Positions 11,552-22,228 of a DNA stretch of 64,000 nucleotides are shown here, in pieces. The stretch's first letter is position 1. The number at the start of each line of letters is the position of its first letter. The stretch covers positions 10,002,114 to 10,066,113 of the forward strand of contig OW387149.1 of assembly GCA_936440205.1 (NCBI GenBank), read 5' to 3'. Both the position numbers and the translations under genes were made by a program. This stretch comes from Lepidonotus clava. Its lineage: Eukaryota; Annelida; Polychaeta; Phyllodocida; Polynoidae. The notes beneath the pieces were generated by a model that worked only from the letters and a program-made list of their open reading frames with translations, was not told where the DNA came from and made no database searches.

Positions 11552-11609
11552 TAACCACCCCCGGCCCTGGCCCTGCGGGCCAGGGGCCGCTTCGCGGCGG
11601 GGGTGATTA
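11552..11609. repeat. GC-rich hairpin
   Basis: A perfect 9-bp stem CCCTGGCCC / GGGCCAGGG with loop TGC (11565-11585), enclosed by outer arms CCACCCCCG / CGGGGGTGA. The loop region GCCCTGCGGGC is nearly the same as the loop of the hairpin at 36600-36676. Confidence 0.7.
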
Positions 11610-12239
11610 AAAAATGATAAACATATACAAATGGCAAATGAAAATATAGTTCATATTGATCTCCATCATCTTGACTACAATATATACATATATCATGATT
11701 AAAGGGAGCCAAAATCAATAAATTCAATGAAATTTTCCAAACTCAAATAATCATGGAAATCCATTCCTTGAGCCTATGTCTGGCCCATGTTAAAATCTGA
11801 ACCATGAAATACGGTAAAAATCATTAAAAACATGTTTTTCTTACTCAAATCAATTCATGTGGATCCGCAAAATTAGGGTTTGTTTACAAATAAATGTAAA
11901 TATTACCATCTCTTGTGGCATTCTACTTTAATTTGAACTATGTTTCACAACTAATACTTTACCACTAACCTTAACTAGACTCATTGAACATATTTCTATA
12001 CTTAGGTTGGTTATTGGTTATTGGGGTTTTACACTGTATCGACATCTATGGTCACATCACGTTGAGAACAGGGTCTTGACAATTCTGTCTGTTTGATGAA
12101 CGCATCTATGAAATGATCCTATCTATGAGAAGGTAGAGACCATACCCCTACACTTTTACCGAGGAAGGTGTTCTTTAATGTGTATTTTATTCTTATCTGA
12201 GTTTAGAAAATTTTGTAAATTTTATTGGTTTTGGCTCCC
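11610..12239. other. intergenic, nothing recognised
   Basis: AT-rich, no supported gene or element end. Confidence 0.35.
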
Positions 12240-12370
12240 TTTAATGGAAATTTCTATACTTAAGCCTCATGGTGTTGCCCACATATATCCCAGCATGCAC
12301 CCTGTTTAGGCACCGCTAGTCTACAGGTAAACCACAGGAAATATGCTATCCATGGTAGGGCGAACTCAAA
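12240..12370. repeat. dispersed repeat, three copies in window
   Basis: 'ATTTCTATACTTAAGCC' followed about 35 bp later by 'CAGCATGCACCCTG' and 'ACAGGTAAA'. Homologous blocks lie at 41812-41890 and 59797-59880, all in the same orientation. Confidence 0.6.
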
Positions 12371-12740
12371 TAGATATTTACCCCCACACCATCCATGCCA
12401 TTAGGGTTGTCCTGAAGTGAACTCTCTTTCAGGTGACCTCATTTTTATACATATGTAAGTGCAGTTGACCCTCCACCCAAAGATGACGGTTTAAAGTCGT
12501 TTCTGTGCTTGACTGTAAAACAGGACTGTTTAACAGAGGGTTATAAGTATCACCAACACCAGGAACTAGAGGTAGTTACTTTTACTTTGCAATTCTGTAT
12601 TCAATTTAAGGATACAGTGTGGTGATCAAGGGGTATTTCAGTATATTTGGAACAGTTTTGTAAATATGGTTGTCCCCCTATTTACAGCCCCACTCACCAA
12701 CGACCACCCCTATGTGGCCACAAGTTTAACCCAGATTATA
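12371..12740. other. intergenic, nothing recognised
   Basis: No supported gene or element. Confidence 0.35.
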
Positions 12741-13340
12741 CTGACGTCCTACTGGTAGGACGTTTTTCAGAGGGTGTTAACTCTAGTGTCATTTATTCAA
12801 TTTTTGAGAGAAATGCTTGATTTTTTCAAAAACTAATATCTGATAGTCATAGAAAAGGAATGTTAGATTAGTATTCTTTTGACCTACCCCTCCTGTATAC
12901 GGTGGGCTCATCAAAATGAAAAATATTTTATGAAAGTTTAGCCCCATTTAGTACTATATTTATGGCAAAAATAGCCAAAAATAAAAGATAATATCATTTT
13001 TTCAAGAAAAAATACATTTAAGGATTTGTTCATGCTAAGAAAGATAATGCCAACATAAAAAATTATATGAGGCATTTTTAATCAAAATAGCCGTTTCCAT
13101 GGCAATGGAATCTCACAAAATAAACCAATTTTTTAATGGCAACGGAAAAGGAACATTTTGGCAAAATGTTGAAATGAAAAAAGCATAATATGTATAAAAC
13201 ATATTTTCATATAAAGTTTATTTCATCTTATTTGTTCAATTAGAACTTGAGATACGTCATTTTGGAAAATGTCATACGGAAGCAATTTTGAAGGTCTGGT
13301 TGTCATGTTTATGACATCATAACCTTTTAAATAACATGTT
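12741..13340. repeat. dispersed repeat with ACGTCCTAC palindrome
   Basis: Starts at a palindrome TGACGTCCTAC..GTAGGACGTTTT and ends near TCATGTTTATGACATCATAA. The same start, middle (X-box-like block, AAAGTTTAG) and end occur at 62755-63610, where a 345-bp MITE has been added. Family unknown. Confidence 0.6.
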
Positions 13341-13383
13341 TTTCCATTTCCATGATTTCCAAATTTCCTTTCATAACAATAGG

Positions 13384-13500
13384 GCTGACCCGACGTTCGC
13401 GCCACGTGCGCCCCGGCACCCAGGTCGGGTACAAGCCCTCGCCACTGCTCCCATACACACAGTGCTTAAGGGCTGGGGGTTGGACCCTTATTCCATCAAT
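13384..13500. other. small GC-rich block, unidentified
   Basis: GC-rich segment embedded in AT-rich DNA with 'ACCCGACG' and 'GTCGGGT' complementary words. It could be a SINE head or a gene relic; no B box is seen. Confidence 0.25.
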
Positions 13501-14025
13501 TGGCTCTTTTTTCATGGTATTTCTGGTCACTAAGAAACTGTCATCTATTGAATATAGTCAAAACCTTATAACAAACAACCCTTCAATGTTCTAATTTATA
13601 TATTAATTGTATTAAACAAGCTTACTGTACATTGGAATACCTATGACGTAAAACAAACCATCTCTCAACACCATTGGTTGGAATCAGAATCACATTTCCT
13701 ACTATCAGTACTAATGAATTGTCTTAGTCATGTCTCTGCATTATATTTTGATGTCTCTTAGTTACATTTGGGGCATTTTGGTAACATTAAATGGGAATAT
13801 CCCATATAGACTCAACAGGTTCTTACAAACTTGCCTCCTCATAGATTGTCTCCTCCCCCTCCTAGACGGCTCTTCACAGAGATTATCAGATAAGGCCTGT
13901 GGTCACCCCCTTAATGACCCTGTTGACACCCCAGGGTGGACCCAACAGTGCCTGACCCTGGCCCTGTTACTATGGTAACAAAATGGGGTCAGGGGGGAGC
14001 ACAGCCAACAAACTGTAGTACTGAA
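13501..14025. other. intergenic, nothing recognised
   Basis: Mixed composition; an X-box-like palindrome at 13966-13979 is the only notable site. Confidence 0.35.
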
Positions 14026-14500
14026 AAATGTGGTCATATTGCATTTTCTTTTGTGTAAATAGCCATCGTTGTTACGAAGATATTAATTTCGTTAATAATA
14101 ATATTTTCGTTGTTAGGAAGCCCATCGATCAACAGGCCACTGGTGACCGTGATTCTCCCAGTGGCCTCTTGCCCGGGAAAGATAAAATCATCTCGTAGGT
14201 ATGGGGCTTTATGTACACATTTGAGGTGCCCCATCTCGAATTTCACATTTAAAAAAAAGACTAAATTTGGTACAAAATTGGGGGATGGGGTGGCGCCGAC
14301 TGAGGCACCCCTCTCTACATCCATTCCTGAGGGGGCTTTCCATCAAGTAGCCCTTGCACCGAGAGCAAAGAGTTATCATTTTCTCTTATTTCTTTCCTTT
14401 TTATATCAATTTACAGAATTCAATTTCATTCATTAGAACCAGAGATTTTACTATTTTCATAAAAACTAAAGTTTTCGTAATAATGAAACTGTTATGCTAT
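14026..14500. mobile_element. rearranged copy of the GTGGCCCGTTGCAC MITE family
   Basis: A terminal block 'CAACAGGCCAC' (14130-14140) preceded by the family's 'TTCGTTGTTA' words, and at 14385-14450 the family core (CAATTTACAGAATTCAATTT, CATTAGAACCAGAGATTTTA). The parts are separated by ~230 bp of other DNA, so this copy is broken or rearranged. Confidence 0.5.
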
Positions 14501-14519
14501 TGTGACGTTCTCTGGTAGG

Positions 14520-15080
14520 TCGGGGTTGCCGATTCCTACAGCAGAGGAACGTGGGAATTGTTTCGGGTCTCGGGCAGACGGAGAATCCGGGCAAGGAACC
14601 GAGATGTGATGTTTTTAGAGTCGTGCCTCGCGCACGAGGGGGGGCTGAGCGAATCGGTCGGGAATCGGTGCTCGGTGTCAGACGGAGGACTGCGGGGGAG
14701 GGAAAATATGGTAGGGGTAAGGGGGAGCCGCGGTTCGTCTCGCTCTATCTCCAAGGCCGGTATTCACCTCGATAGGGCGGTCCACCCCGGATTCCGGTCC
14801 GCGGGGTCGTCGGGCCGACGGTCGCCTATTGTTTGGTAGCGTGGGGCCGAGCCAGTCGCGCCGTCGTTCCCGCGGACTTCGGGTCTCCGTTCCGTGTCTC
14901 GGGCCTTCGTGCCGTTCCGCGCCCATGGTTCCGGGACCCCATCTGGGACAGTTTTGGGCCTTCGCGCCCTACTTCGGTCCTTCGGTCCTCATTCCCGTTC
15001 CTCGGGCCGTCGGGCCCCCGTCCTAAGTTTCGCCTATCTATCTCGAACTTCTACTATTTTACTTGAGCTTCTGGTTAATT
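14520..15080. other. GC-rich, CpG-rich islet
   Basis: About 500 bp strikingly GC- and CpG-rich against the AT-rich surroundings. It lies just downstream (minus direction) of a TATA-type promoter at 15182-15190, so it would be the transcribed leader of that unit. Several open frames exist on both strands, as expected by chance in GC-rich DNA; none is recognisable. Confidence 0.45.
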
Positions 15081-15089
15081 AACTCGTAT

Positions 15090-15430
15090 CGGCTCATCTC
15101 AGCGGTTGTTTAAGGGAAGAAGACACGTCTGGACACAAGGAGAACTGTTAAAGAACTCTGTTTATTCGGGCCTCGCCGCCCCTTATATACTCTAGAGGTT
15201 AGCCCTGATTGGCTGCTTTTGGTCACGTGGTCTACAACTGACGTCACTTCCGGTTTACATTCTCGCTTCCGGTTTACATATCACTTCTGGTTTACATCTT
15301 TCGGGTTTCGTTCCTTTACACTTTCGTTCCTTTACACTTTCGTTCCTACTTACATATTCGGGCCTCTTTTTCGGGCTTTTACACTTTCGTTCTTTTACAC
15401 TTTCGTTCCTTTACACTTTCGTTCCTTCTA
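15090..15430 (-). promoter_or_regulatory. composite TATA/CCAAT/CRE/ETS promoter, possible solo LTR
   Basis: On the minus strand: TATATAAGG (15182-15190), an AATAAA about 20 bp downstream (about 15163-15168), CCAATC (15207-15212), CACGTG (15224-15229 region), a perfect CRE TGACGTCA (15239-15246) and three CTTCCGGTTTAC or near copies (15247-15296, ETS type). Further upstream are five copies of a 15-bp TTTACACTTTCGTTC word. TATA followed closely by a polyadenylation signal is typical of an LTR, so an old solo LTR is the leading reading; a host promoter is the alternative. A weaker relative may lie at 16470-16580. Confidence 0.5.
15313..15425. repeat. TTTACACTTTCGTTC tandem array
   Basis: Five near-identical units beginning at about 15315, 15331, 15379, 15394 and 15410, with one spacer of different sequence. 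Confidence 0.8.
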
Positions 15431-16575
15431 TTAACATATATACTTTTTGTCATATTACCTTACTTTTTCTTATTTGGTCTCTTTACATATTTGGATGAAT
15501 AGGCATTCATCACACTATCTTAACTTGATCCTCACAAAGAAATTCTACAACGGGCCACAGGGACTATATGAAGGAAAGGTTGAACTATTGCAAACTTACC
15601 TATGCTCTATATTATATGACTGTCTTGTTATATCTATAAAATATTTGAGGAACCATTTGGGCTCGCGGATTATTACCAATTGATGCACTAGTCCTCCTCC
15701 ATTAGTTATGCATGTGCTATAATTCGATTGGAATCACTACTGCTCTACTCTGGGGGCCGATCCAGGGAAATTTTATGGAGCATGCTTATTTAAAAACCAT
15801 CAAATACGAAGCAAATTCTTAACCCAAGGAAAATTTACAATGCAAAAAGGGTCACTTTTGTACGATTTGTAAATTTTGCAAAGTACATAAAATGCATCGT
15901 AAATGCTAAAATATACAATCACAAATATTGTGATTGTATATCTTTTAGTGTCAAATTTATACAAAGATACTCTTCCAAAAATGATAGAAACATATCGCTT
16001 TACTAATTTCATATTGTATATCACGAGGTACAAGGTCTAAACTGATTGTTTCAATGTTTTCAAATTTATAAAACTTATGACTTGTAAATTTACAAAGCAT
16101 TTAGCATTTTATTGTGTATTCTTAAGAATTATGGCTCTCCCTGGTTGAGAAAACATAAAATATTAGTTGTCCCTGGATCACCACCCTGGTTCCATGCTGG
16201 GACCAGGACACCGGGCTGTCACCAATAAAAGGAGGGTGGTAACTTGCTGGCCGTACGCTAACATTTTGTTCCCCATGCCTGTTTGTAGATTTGTATTATC
16301 CTACATTTGTGTTATGTTCTTTGTTCTTGTGACCAGTTAGCCTTTTTCTAAGTCCCATCACCACTTTAGCCTAAACCATGCTATCCTTTGTTCTCTCATT
16401 CTCTGTTTCCCATTTTTTCTAGTTATTCTAAGGTGGTTCTGTCTAAGGAAAGGAAGAGGTGTTGACAAGTTGAGTACTGTAAAGGGACTGTTTATTCTCA
16501 TGCTCCATTGGTTCTTATTATTACCACAAACTTCGATTTGATTGGTTAACACTGATCACATGGTCTGTTGACCAC
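15431..16575. other. intergenic, nothing recognised
   Basis: AT-rich. At 16470-16580 'TGTTTATT', 'TGATTGGTT' and 'TGATCACATGGTCT' resemble parts of the 15.1-15.3 kb promoter-like unit. No gene. Confidence 0.35.
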
Positions 16576-16660
16576 ATCAAGGGTAACTATTGTTTATTTC
16601 TTCAAATCATAATGCCAGTTTTTCTAACCATAACATTTTGTGTCTCTTCATATGCAAATC
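16576..16660 (+). repeat. duplicated 5' flank block of the sulfotransferase array
   Basis: Matches 47147-47225 upstream of copy 3 ('CTATTGT(A/T)TATTTCTTCAAAT', 'CAGTTTTTCTAAC'). In copy 3 this block is about 110 bp from the ATG; here it is about 2.4 kb away, so later insertions (16.7-19.0 kb) separated it from copy 2. Confidence 0.65.
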
Positions 16661-17059
16661 ATCAAAAAAACTGGATAAACTACAAAACAGGGGGATGTAC
16701 GGCAAAATTAATTCTATACAGTGTAAATTGGAAACACTCTGATTTAATAATTATTATGGCATTGAAGACCTTGGGTTATGTAGATGATGAAACTTATTGA
16801 AAATTATGTACAACTACAGTAAAGATACAGGGAATATTGAAAGTAGTAGACCTATGGCTTATTGCACAATATCGATCGTAACAACGAAAATCAATTAAAC
16901 AACAAAACCTTTCATAGTGTGACAGGACGAACACAAAAACCCAAAAGATAACTTTGTTACTGGAAACAGCTTCCTAACAACCTATTTATGATTACTTTTA
17001 CTTAAAAACAAGCCTTAGTATGTGGCTTATAGCTAAGTATAAGTGTACTGAAAGTTACA
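16661..17059. other. intergenic, nothing recognised
   Basis: No supported gene or element. Confidence 0.3.
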
Positions 17060-17760
17060 TATCATGACCCAGCCAGAACCCCAACTCTCAATACCCTTGA
17101 CATCATGGCTCCCCCTCCCCCCTGGCCTGCCAGCTCAGCGATGACTCAGGCTGCTGGTCGGGAAAAACCCGTGACATCACGGCTCGCTGGACTAGCCAAT
17201 CACACAACAGCCAGTGACATCATCCTGTGACATCACAGCCCCCTCCCACTGGTCTTGAGCAATAACCAATCCAAAGACAGCAGGTGTTGCATCAGTCCCT
17301 GTGACATCACGGAGCCCCCTGCCCCTCAGCACCAAAAGGATGGTGTAATCACCAACTGCTGGAGGATAAATGGGGGGCTCCACACACCAGTGGGCAGTCT
17401 CCTCTGGAACTCACCACCTGGACCACACTGTAACCACTGTACAAGACCGGACCTGCAGCCACGTGCACCCTGCCAGAAGCTTGCCTTCAGACCACCACCT
17501 CCCAGACTTACAAAGACTCTCTGCCAACAGGCGGTCTGTGCATTCGGGTAACCGTTCTGGGACTCTGAGGAAAGCACTCTGTGCAAGTGTCATCATTGTT
17601 GCTTCAGGTATCACTCACCATATTGTCCAGTATTGTAAGAGACAGTCTGTCATTGTAAACTTATACCCTATACTGTCTGGTGTTATGAGAGACAGTCTGC
17701 CATTGTAACCCTAGACCCAATAAAGGTTTGAAACTGTATTTGAACGTGTGGCTTTTCCTT
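17060..17760 (+). promoter_or_regulatory. CRE-rich, LTR-like or promoter-like block
   Basis: Five TGACATCA words (17098, 17172, 17215, 17227, 17302) in 212 bp of otherwise GC-rich DNA, then a two-unit tandem repeat (GAGACAGTCTG..CATTGTAA, 17636-17709) and an AATAAAG signal at 17719-17725. This order (enhancer, body, polyadenylation signal) resembles an LTR on the plus strand, but no matching second copy was seen. A host promoter or terminal exon remains possible. Confidence 0.4.
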
Positions 17761-17992
17761 TCCAAGTTGTCCAAAGTTACCACGAGAATATTGTATTCAG
17801 CGGGGAGTACCTATACAGTACTCTACTCACTCGAGCTATCCCTTTATAATAGTCGTCGGTTAAAGCTTATATTATATATATTATTCAAAATAACATCAAG
17901 AATACCTATACAAACATCTATACGAACGAACGAAACATCTCTTATAACTTAGACACGCATATATAACCATAAGCATAAATAAACTAAATTAG

Positions 17993-18258
17993 CCCCCCCC
18001 CCGGCACAATTGTTACTTTTATCATAACAGCAATCAGTTTGACACTAAAAAAAAGTTATTAAGAAATGTCCTCAATGAGCTGTAACTTTTACTGATTTTC
18101 TTCTAATTCTTTCCCTTCATATACCAATTTACAGAATTCAATTTCAACCAGTAGATACAGAGATATAAATGTGTTGCTGTTACAAAACCTATTGCTGTTA
18201 CAAAAGCAATCTTAAAGTTATTGTTGTTACGAAAAGTGATTGTGCAACAGGCCACTAC
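17993..18258. mobile_element. GTGGCCCGTTGCAC MITE family, decayed copy
   Basis: Right end 'GTGCAACAGGCCAC' (to 18258) and family core 'CCAATTTACAGAATTCAATT' at about 18124-18145. The left end is worn (GGCACAATTGTTAC near 18003). Confidence 0.55.
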
Positions 18259-18403
18259 TATAGCACTGCAAAGTGATAACAAGGTAAATATTAAGCAGAA
18301 ATGTACTAAGCTGACAAAAATACAACAAAGTCCTTTTTACAGAGGTGTAGATCTCTGTAATCAATAGACTCAAGAGCAACAACATACAAATATAAGAACA
18401 GTT

Positions 18404-18768
18404 TTAACCCCTTCAAGACGCCACAAAATTGTCAAATATTACGTAATAGACACCAAATAACTGAGGGAAATTGCCCAAAAGACGCCACTGATACCATATT
18501 ATTTTAAGTTAGACAAATAAGCAGCTATAACATGACATAAATAATTATTTCCCAAATGGCAATTCTTAGATAGAATATAATAGGGTTCATTTCAGTCTTT
18601 TTAGATAGAAAAGAAAGTTTTTATGTTTATTGGGCATCAAATTGACAATTCTGACATATGTGCTATGTATCTCTAAGGCATCTGTCGTCTAGGCCTGCTG
18701 ATGCCTGAAAGATACAGGTGTCAAGAGGTGGTGATGCCTGAGAGATACTGGCATCCTTAAAGGGTTAA
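18404..18768. mobile_element. piggyBac-type MITE, copy 1
   Basis: TTAA at both ends (18404-18407, 18765-18768); inner termini CCCCTTCAAGACGCCA and the complement of CCCTTTAAGGATGCCA. Interior holds GATGCCT/AGGCATC words. Related copies: 30091-30456 and 62975-63319. TTAA plus CCC...GGG ends is the piggyBac pattern; no transposase is encoded. Confidence 0.75.
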
Positions 18769-19084
18769 ATAAATGGTAAAACTTCATTATGCTGAATCGG
18801 TAGAATTATTGTTTGTACCTATCTTGGTTGGACATAATTAATCAATTGATTGTAACTATTGTTTACAATAACTGTTATAATTAATCATGTATGGTGTTAT
18901 TTCATTGTATTTTGTATATACCACATGAGACTTTTGATTGAATAGTAATGTTAATACGATGGTACTCCGTTATATTCTTCTGTTAGAAGATCTTGTATGT
19001 ACAGGAAACAGAAAAAAAATGCTAATGGTATATCCCAGTGTTTATTAAATCGTCCTTTAACAGATCAAGACTAACTACTGATAA
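18769..19084. other. 5' flank of paralogue 2
   Basis: AT-rich; the last ~70 bp ('AATGCTAATGG' onward) match the flank of copy 3 at 47236-47318. Confidence 0.5.
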
Positions 19085-19114
19085 TTTCTTCTTTCAGAGT
19101 TCTTCAGTTTGACA

Positions 19115-20356
19115 ATGAAGACTAAGTTCCGTTGTTTTGTCTATGGATGCTACATTCTTATTATATTGACAGCATGTTGCCTACTCAGTGTCTGGATTCA
19201 GACTCATATCAGAGGAGGACATTACTATTCAGTAGATCACATTTTTAAACATGAAAAAAAACAGAATTCAAGCATTTACTTTTTGAGAATCCCCAAAACA
19301 GGGTCAACAACCTTGCATACAATTCTAACGAGACTTGCATGGAAACACAATCTTAGTGTTTTTATACCCCAAGAAAGGAGTGGAACAGAAGTAAACAATG
19401 AAAGAAAAGTAGAACTTTATGATATGAGTATTCATCACCAAAAGTATAGTCCTCTTTTCATCAAAAAAACTCTGCAGCAACCAGTAATCCATATATCAAT
19501 GGTTCGTCACCCAGTAAGATGGCTAGAGTCTTACTTGCACTTTTTCAAGCTAATTGACCCCCTCAAATTGGATAGGGATAGAGCCTTTATGTCTTTTTTC
19601 CAAAAAGTAACAACAAGTCCACAGTGGTTTGAGAGGGAAAGCAAGGAAAAGAGAGTTAGACAACTCCAAGATTGTTACACAAGCTATTTTAACATCAAAT
19701 CATTGGCTGATACTCAAAGAGATGCCATTACAATTTTAGACCAAGTATTCCTTGTAGGAATAACTGAATATTATGATGAAAGTCTTATACTATTCCGCCA
19801 CCATTTGGGTCTTTCCTTTGAGGACATATTGTACTTACCTCTGAGGATACGAACATATAAACATTCGAGCATAGATATTGATATGGTTTATCAAAGATTA
19901 TGTGCATGGAAGAAGTCTGACTGCCATCTTTATGAACACTTTAATAAAACATTCTGGATAAAGTTCAATCAACAAGGATATGACATAAAGCAGGAAGTGG
20001 ATCACTTCCAAAGTCTCAAAAGTGCCATATATGAATATTGCGCACCCTTCTATGAGAACTTCCTAGCTAAAAGGGAAGTCAATATGACATACTTACATAC
20101 CACAGCACCTAGGTATATTCCACCCTCAAAGTGGCATGAGTCTTTTAGGTTTTCTGTTATGGATTGTGCTTTTAGTAAACTTCATCAACGTGTTTATGAT
20201 CAGTTATTCCATTTCAAGCAGAGTAACAATCCAGACTGTTCAAAACCATGCAAACTAAGTAAAAAAAGAAGCTTTTGTAAAAGAAGTTGTGATACAATAC
20301 ACTCAAATGCCAATTTGATCTTAGATATCTTTTCAGATGGTAAAGCCTATCATTAG
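19115..20356 (+). CDS. galactose-3-O-sulfotransferase-like, copy 2, intact
   Basis: A 413-residue type II Golgi protein in one exon. Membrane segment at about 8-28; PAPS 5'-phosphosulfate loop FLRIPKTGSTTL at about 56-67; 3'-phosphate motif HISMVRHPVRWLES at about 126-139; family block ILDQVFLVGITEYYDESL at about 207-224; Cys-rich C-terminal tail (CSKPC, CKRSCDTIHSN). Possible N-glycosylation sites NSS, NLS, NKT and NMT fit a lumenal catalytic domain. The predicted reaction is transfer of sulfate from PAPS to O-3 of galactose; the acceptor (lipid or protein glycan) cannot be read from sequence. ATG 19115 is chosen over the upstream TTG because all three copies keep it and a splice acceptor ends at 19097. 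Length is usual for the family. Confidence 0.9.
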   Translation: MKTKFRCFVYGCYILIILTACCLLSVWIQTHIRGGHYYSVDHIFKHEKKQNSSIYFLRIPKTGSTTLHTILTRLAWKHNLSVFIPQERSGTEVNNERKVELYDMSIHHQKYSPLFIKKTLQQPVIHISMVRHPVRWLESYLHFFKLIDPLKLDRDRAFMSFFQKVTTSPQWFERESKEKRVRQLQDCYTSYFNIKSLADTQRDAITILDQVFLVGITEYYDESLILFRHHLGLSFEDILYLPLRIRTYKHSSIDIDMVYQRLCAWKKSDCHLYEHFNKTFWIKFNQQGYDIKQEVDHFQSLKSAIYEYCAPFYENFLAKREVNMTYLHTTAPRYIPPSKWHESFRFSVMDCAFSKLHQRVYDQLFHFKQSNNPDCSKPCKLSKKRSFCKRSCDTIHSNANLILDIFSDGKAYH

Positions 20357-20830
20357 TTTGAAAGTTTCTCTACACCTCTTTGTATTTCCATAGGATCTAT
20401 AGAATGAATGAGTATAGCTCTAAGCATCAAATCAAAGAATACACTTTAGTGAAGATATATTTTGGTAGATTACACAGGGAGAATACTTGACCAAATCATT
20501 GAAATGTTGACATCAACTTATTTATTAGGAACATAAAGACTAGCCTGGACTTCAAAAGAAAATTAGGAAATGTGTTATTCATGTTGGAGCCATGGAATCA
20601 AAGAAATTAAACACATACTTCGGATGTAAGTTCTACTTGGGACTTTGTTAACTACATTTCTATTGTTTCCACCGTGTTCTAAATTTGAGTTTTCATCTTA
20701 GTGTTTACACACTTATCCAGAAGTTACCACTGAGCTCGATTTTGTGATTTTGTTAACAACAACAGTCAATTTGTATCTAAGTCATATAGAACCTCTGTAT
20801 TTATTGAAAAACTTCCAATCCAGATAAATG
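20357..20830 (+). other. duplicated 3' flank of paralogue 2
   Basis: Homologous to 6156-6690 and 48582-48840. Its part at 20560-20780 also matches 51560-51797 in inverted orientation. Confidence 0.7.
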
Positions 20831-21060
20831 TAACTACTAAGGTTAAAATGCAAATCAAAATCACCCCAGTTATACTATATTTAAGAAGGTAAATAACTGA
20901 TGTTGAATATTTTCTTGTGGGAATAACTTTTTTTGAAAATTATGTAAAACTTCTGTTTACATACATGCCTTTCACTGGTATTAATCCCTTCAACCAAATA
21001 AAGCCATCTTTGGCCTCCACATTGGTGTTACCAATAAAATGGGACCTAGTTTTAGGATAA

Positions 21061-21137
21061 TTTCTTCTTACACACTATTACTAGTGTCTTTGAAAAAACA
21101 TTTTTCAAACGCATTAGTAATAGTGTGTAAGAAGAAA
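21061..21137. repeat. near-perfect 37-bp hairpin with 3-nt loop
   Basis: Left arm 21061-21097 and right arm 21101-21137 pair with three mismatches; the loop is ACA. The outer 23 bp on each side are perfect. It may be the fused end of a fold-back element; no longer inverted repeat was seen around it. Confidence 0.9.
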
Positions 21138-22019
21138 ACATTTATGATAGTCGCTTTTCTGGGAATGAACCTACCAACCAGATCTGACCGTACACTCTGA
21201 GCACAAAGGCTCCATCTGGTGGTCATGCGAAATCCAACCCACTGTAGGGATAAACAACCAACAGCACCCCCACCTGGAGGGAAACTAACACACCAAACCA
21301 ATAGTTTGGTTACTGGCACATTTTTTTATTAAAGGCATCAAAAAGGCCCACACTACTCCTGATGAGAATCTTTATTCAAAACCACACATTCATTAGCCAT
21401 TCAGGCAAAAAAAGTAAGCAGCAATGACAACTCTCATTGTAGGGAGACTTGGCCAACAGCCACCTTTATATTGGTTGCCACCAACAGCAACAAAATATTT
21501 TTGTTAAGGAAATTATGCAAATATCTTACTATACAAAATTAATGTCCATACAATTATATAAAGCTAAGAGTTTAACCTTATTCGAATATGTAAATAGTGT
21601 GTAATGTGAGTGATCGTACTGAATTACAAACATTGTAAAATGAATGTTTAAGAATTTCTTGCATGTTAAGCTAAAGGACAAAGTTGAATTATGTGACTTA
21701 CATTGAGAATGTAAAATAATAAGCCTTGAACAAAGGCACTGAAAAAAGTTATTAGATTTAATGTATTATGAAAAATCTAATTTGGAACTCAGACATGTTA
21801 CTGGTATAAATACAAGGTAACAAAATAAATTTGTTTTCAAGGTAGATATTGGGGGAACATGTTAATATCAAAGAAGTCTGTATTATCAGGAAGTAAAACT
21901 ATGGGAAAAATAACCAAGAAAAGTGACGGAGAGTGTAAATATTGGAGAATCTAAGATGGAACTTAGATAAATTGTTTTGGGCTTATGAAAAACATTTGTA
22001 ACCTAAATGTAATTGTACA
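21138..22019. other. intergenic, nothing recognised
   Basis: Contains a moderately GC-rich 150-bp part (21150-21310) without recognisable coding or element ends, then AT-rich DNA. Confidence 0.3.
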
Positions 22020-22228
22020 TGTCATCTTGATATGATATGATATTACCATAATACCTTGTTCTATTGATCGTCGTATTGTACTGGTAATTCCTATATTATT
22101 TCCTTTTCTTTTCATTTCCCATTATTATTCCACTTAAATTGTATATACACTGTTATGTATCATCTCGAAGACCAGGGGGTTACCCTGAGGATGACTTTTT
22201 GAATAAATAAAAAATAAATAAAAAAAAT
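22020..22228 (+). mobile_element. 3' tail of a LINE or SINE
   Basis: A block ending 'CCCTGAGGATGACTTTTTGAATAAA' in form (no more than the tail is kept), followed by AATAAATAAAAAAT-type repeats to 22228. This looks like the 3' end of a 5'-truncated non-LTR element; the family cannot be assigned. Confidence 0.4.

Noticed and set aside
14558-15026. Several overlapping open frames in the GC-rich islet
   Set aside because: Open in several frames on both strands at once, as GC-rich DNA allows; Arg/Pro/Gly-rich with no domain.
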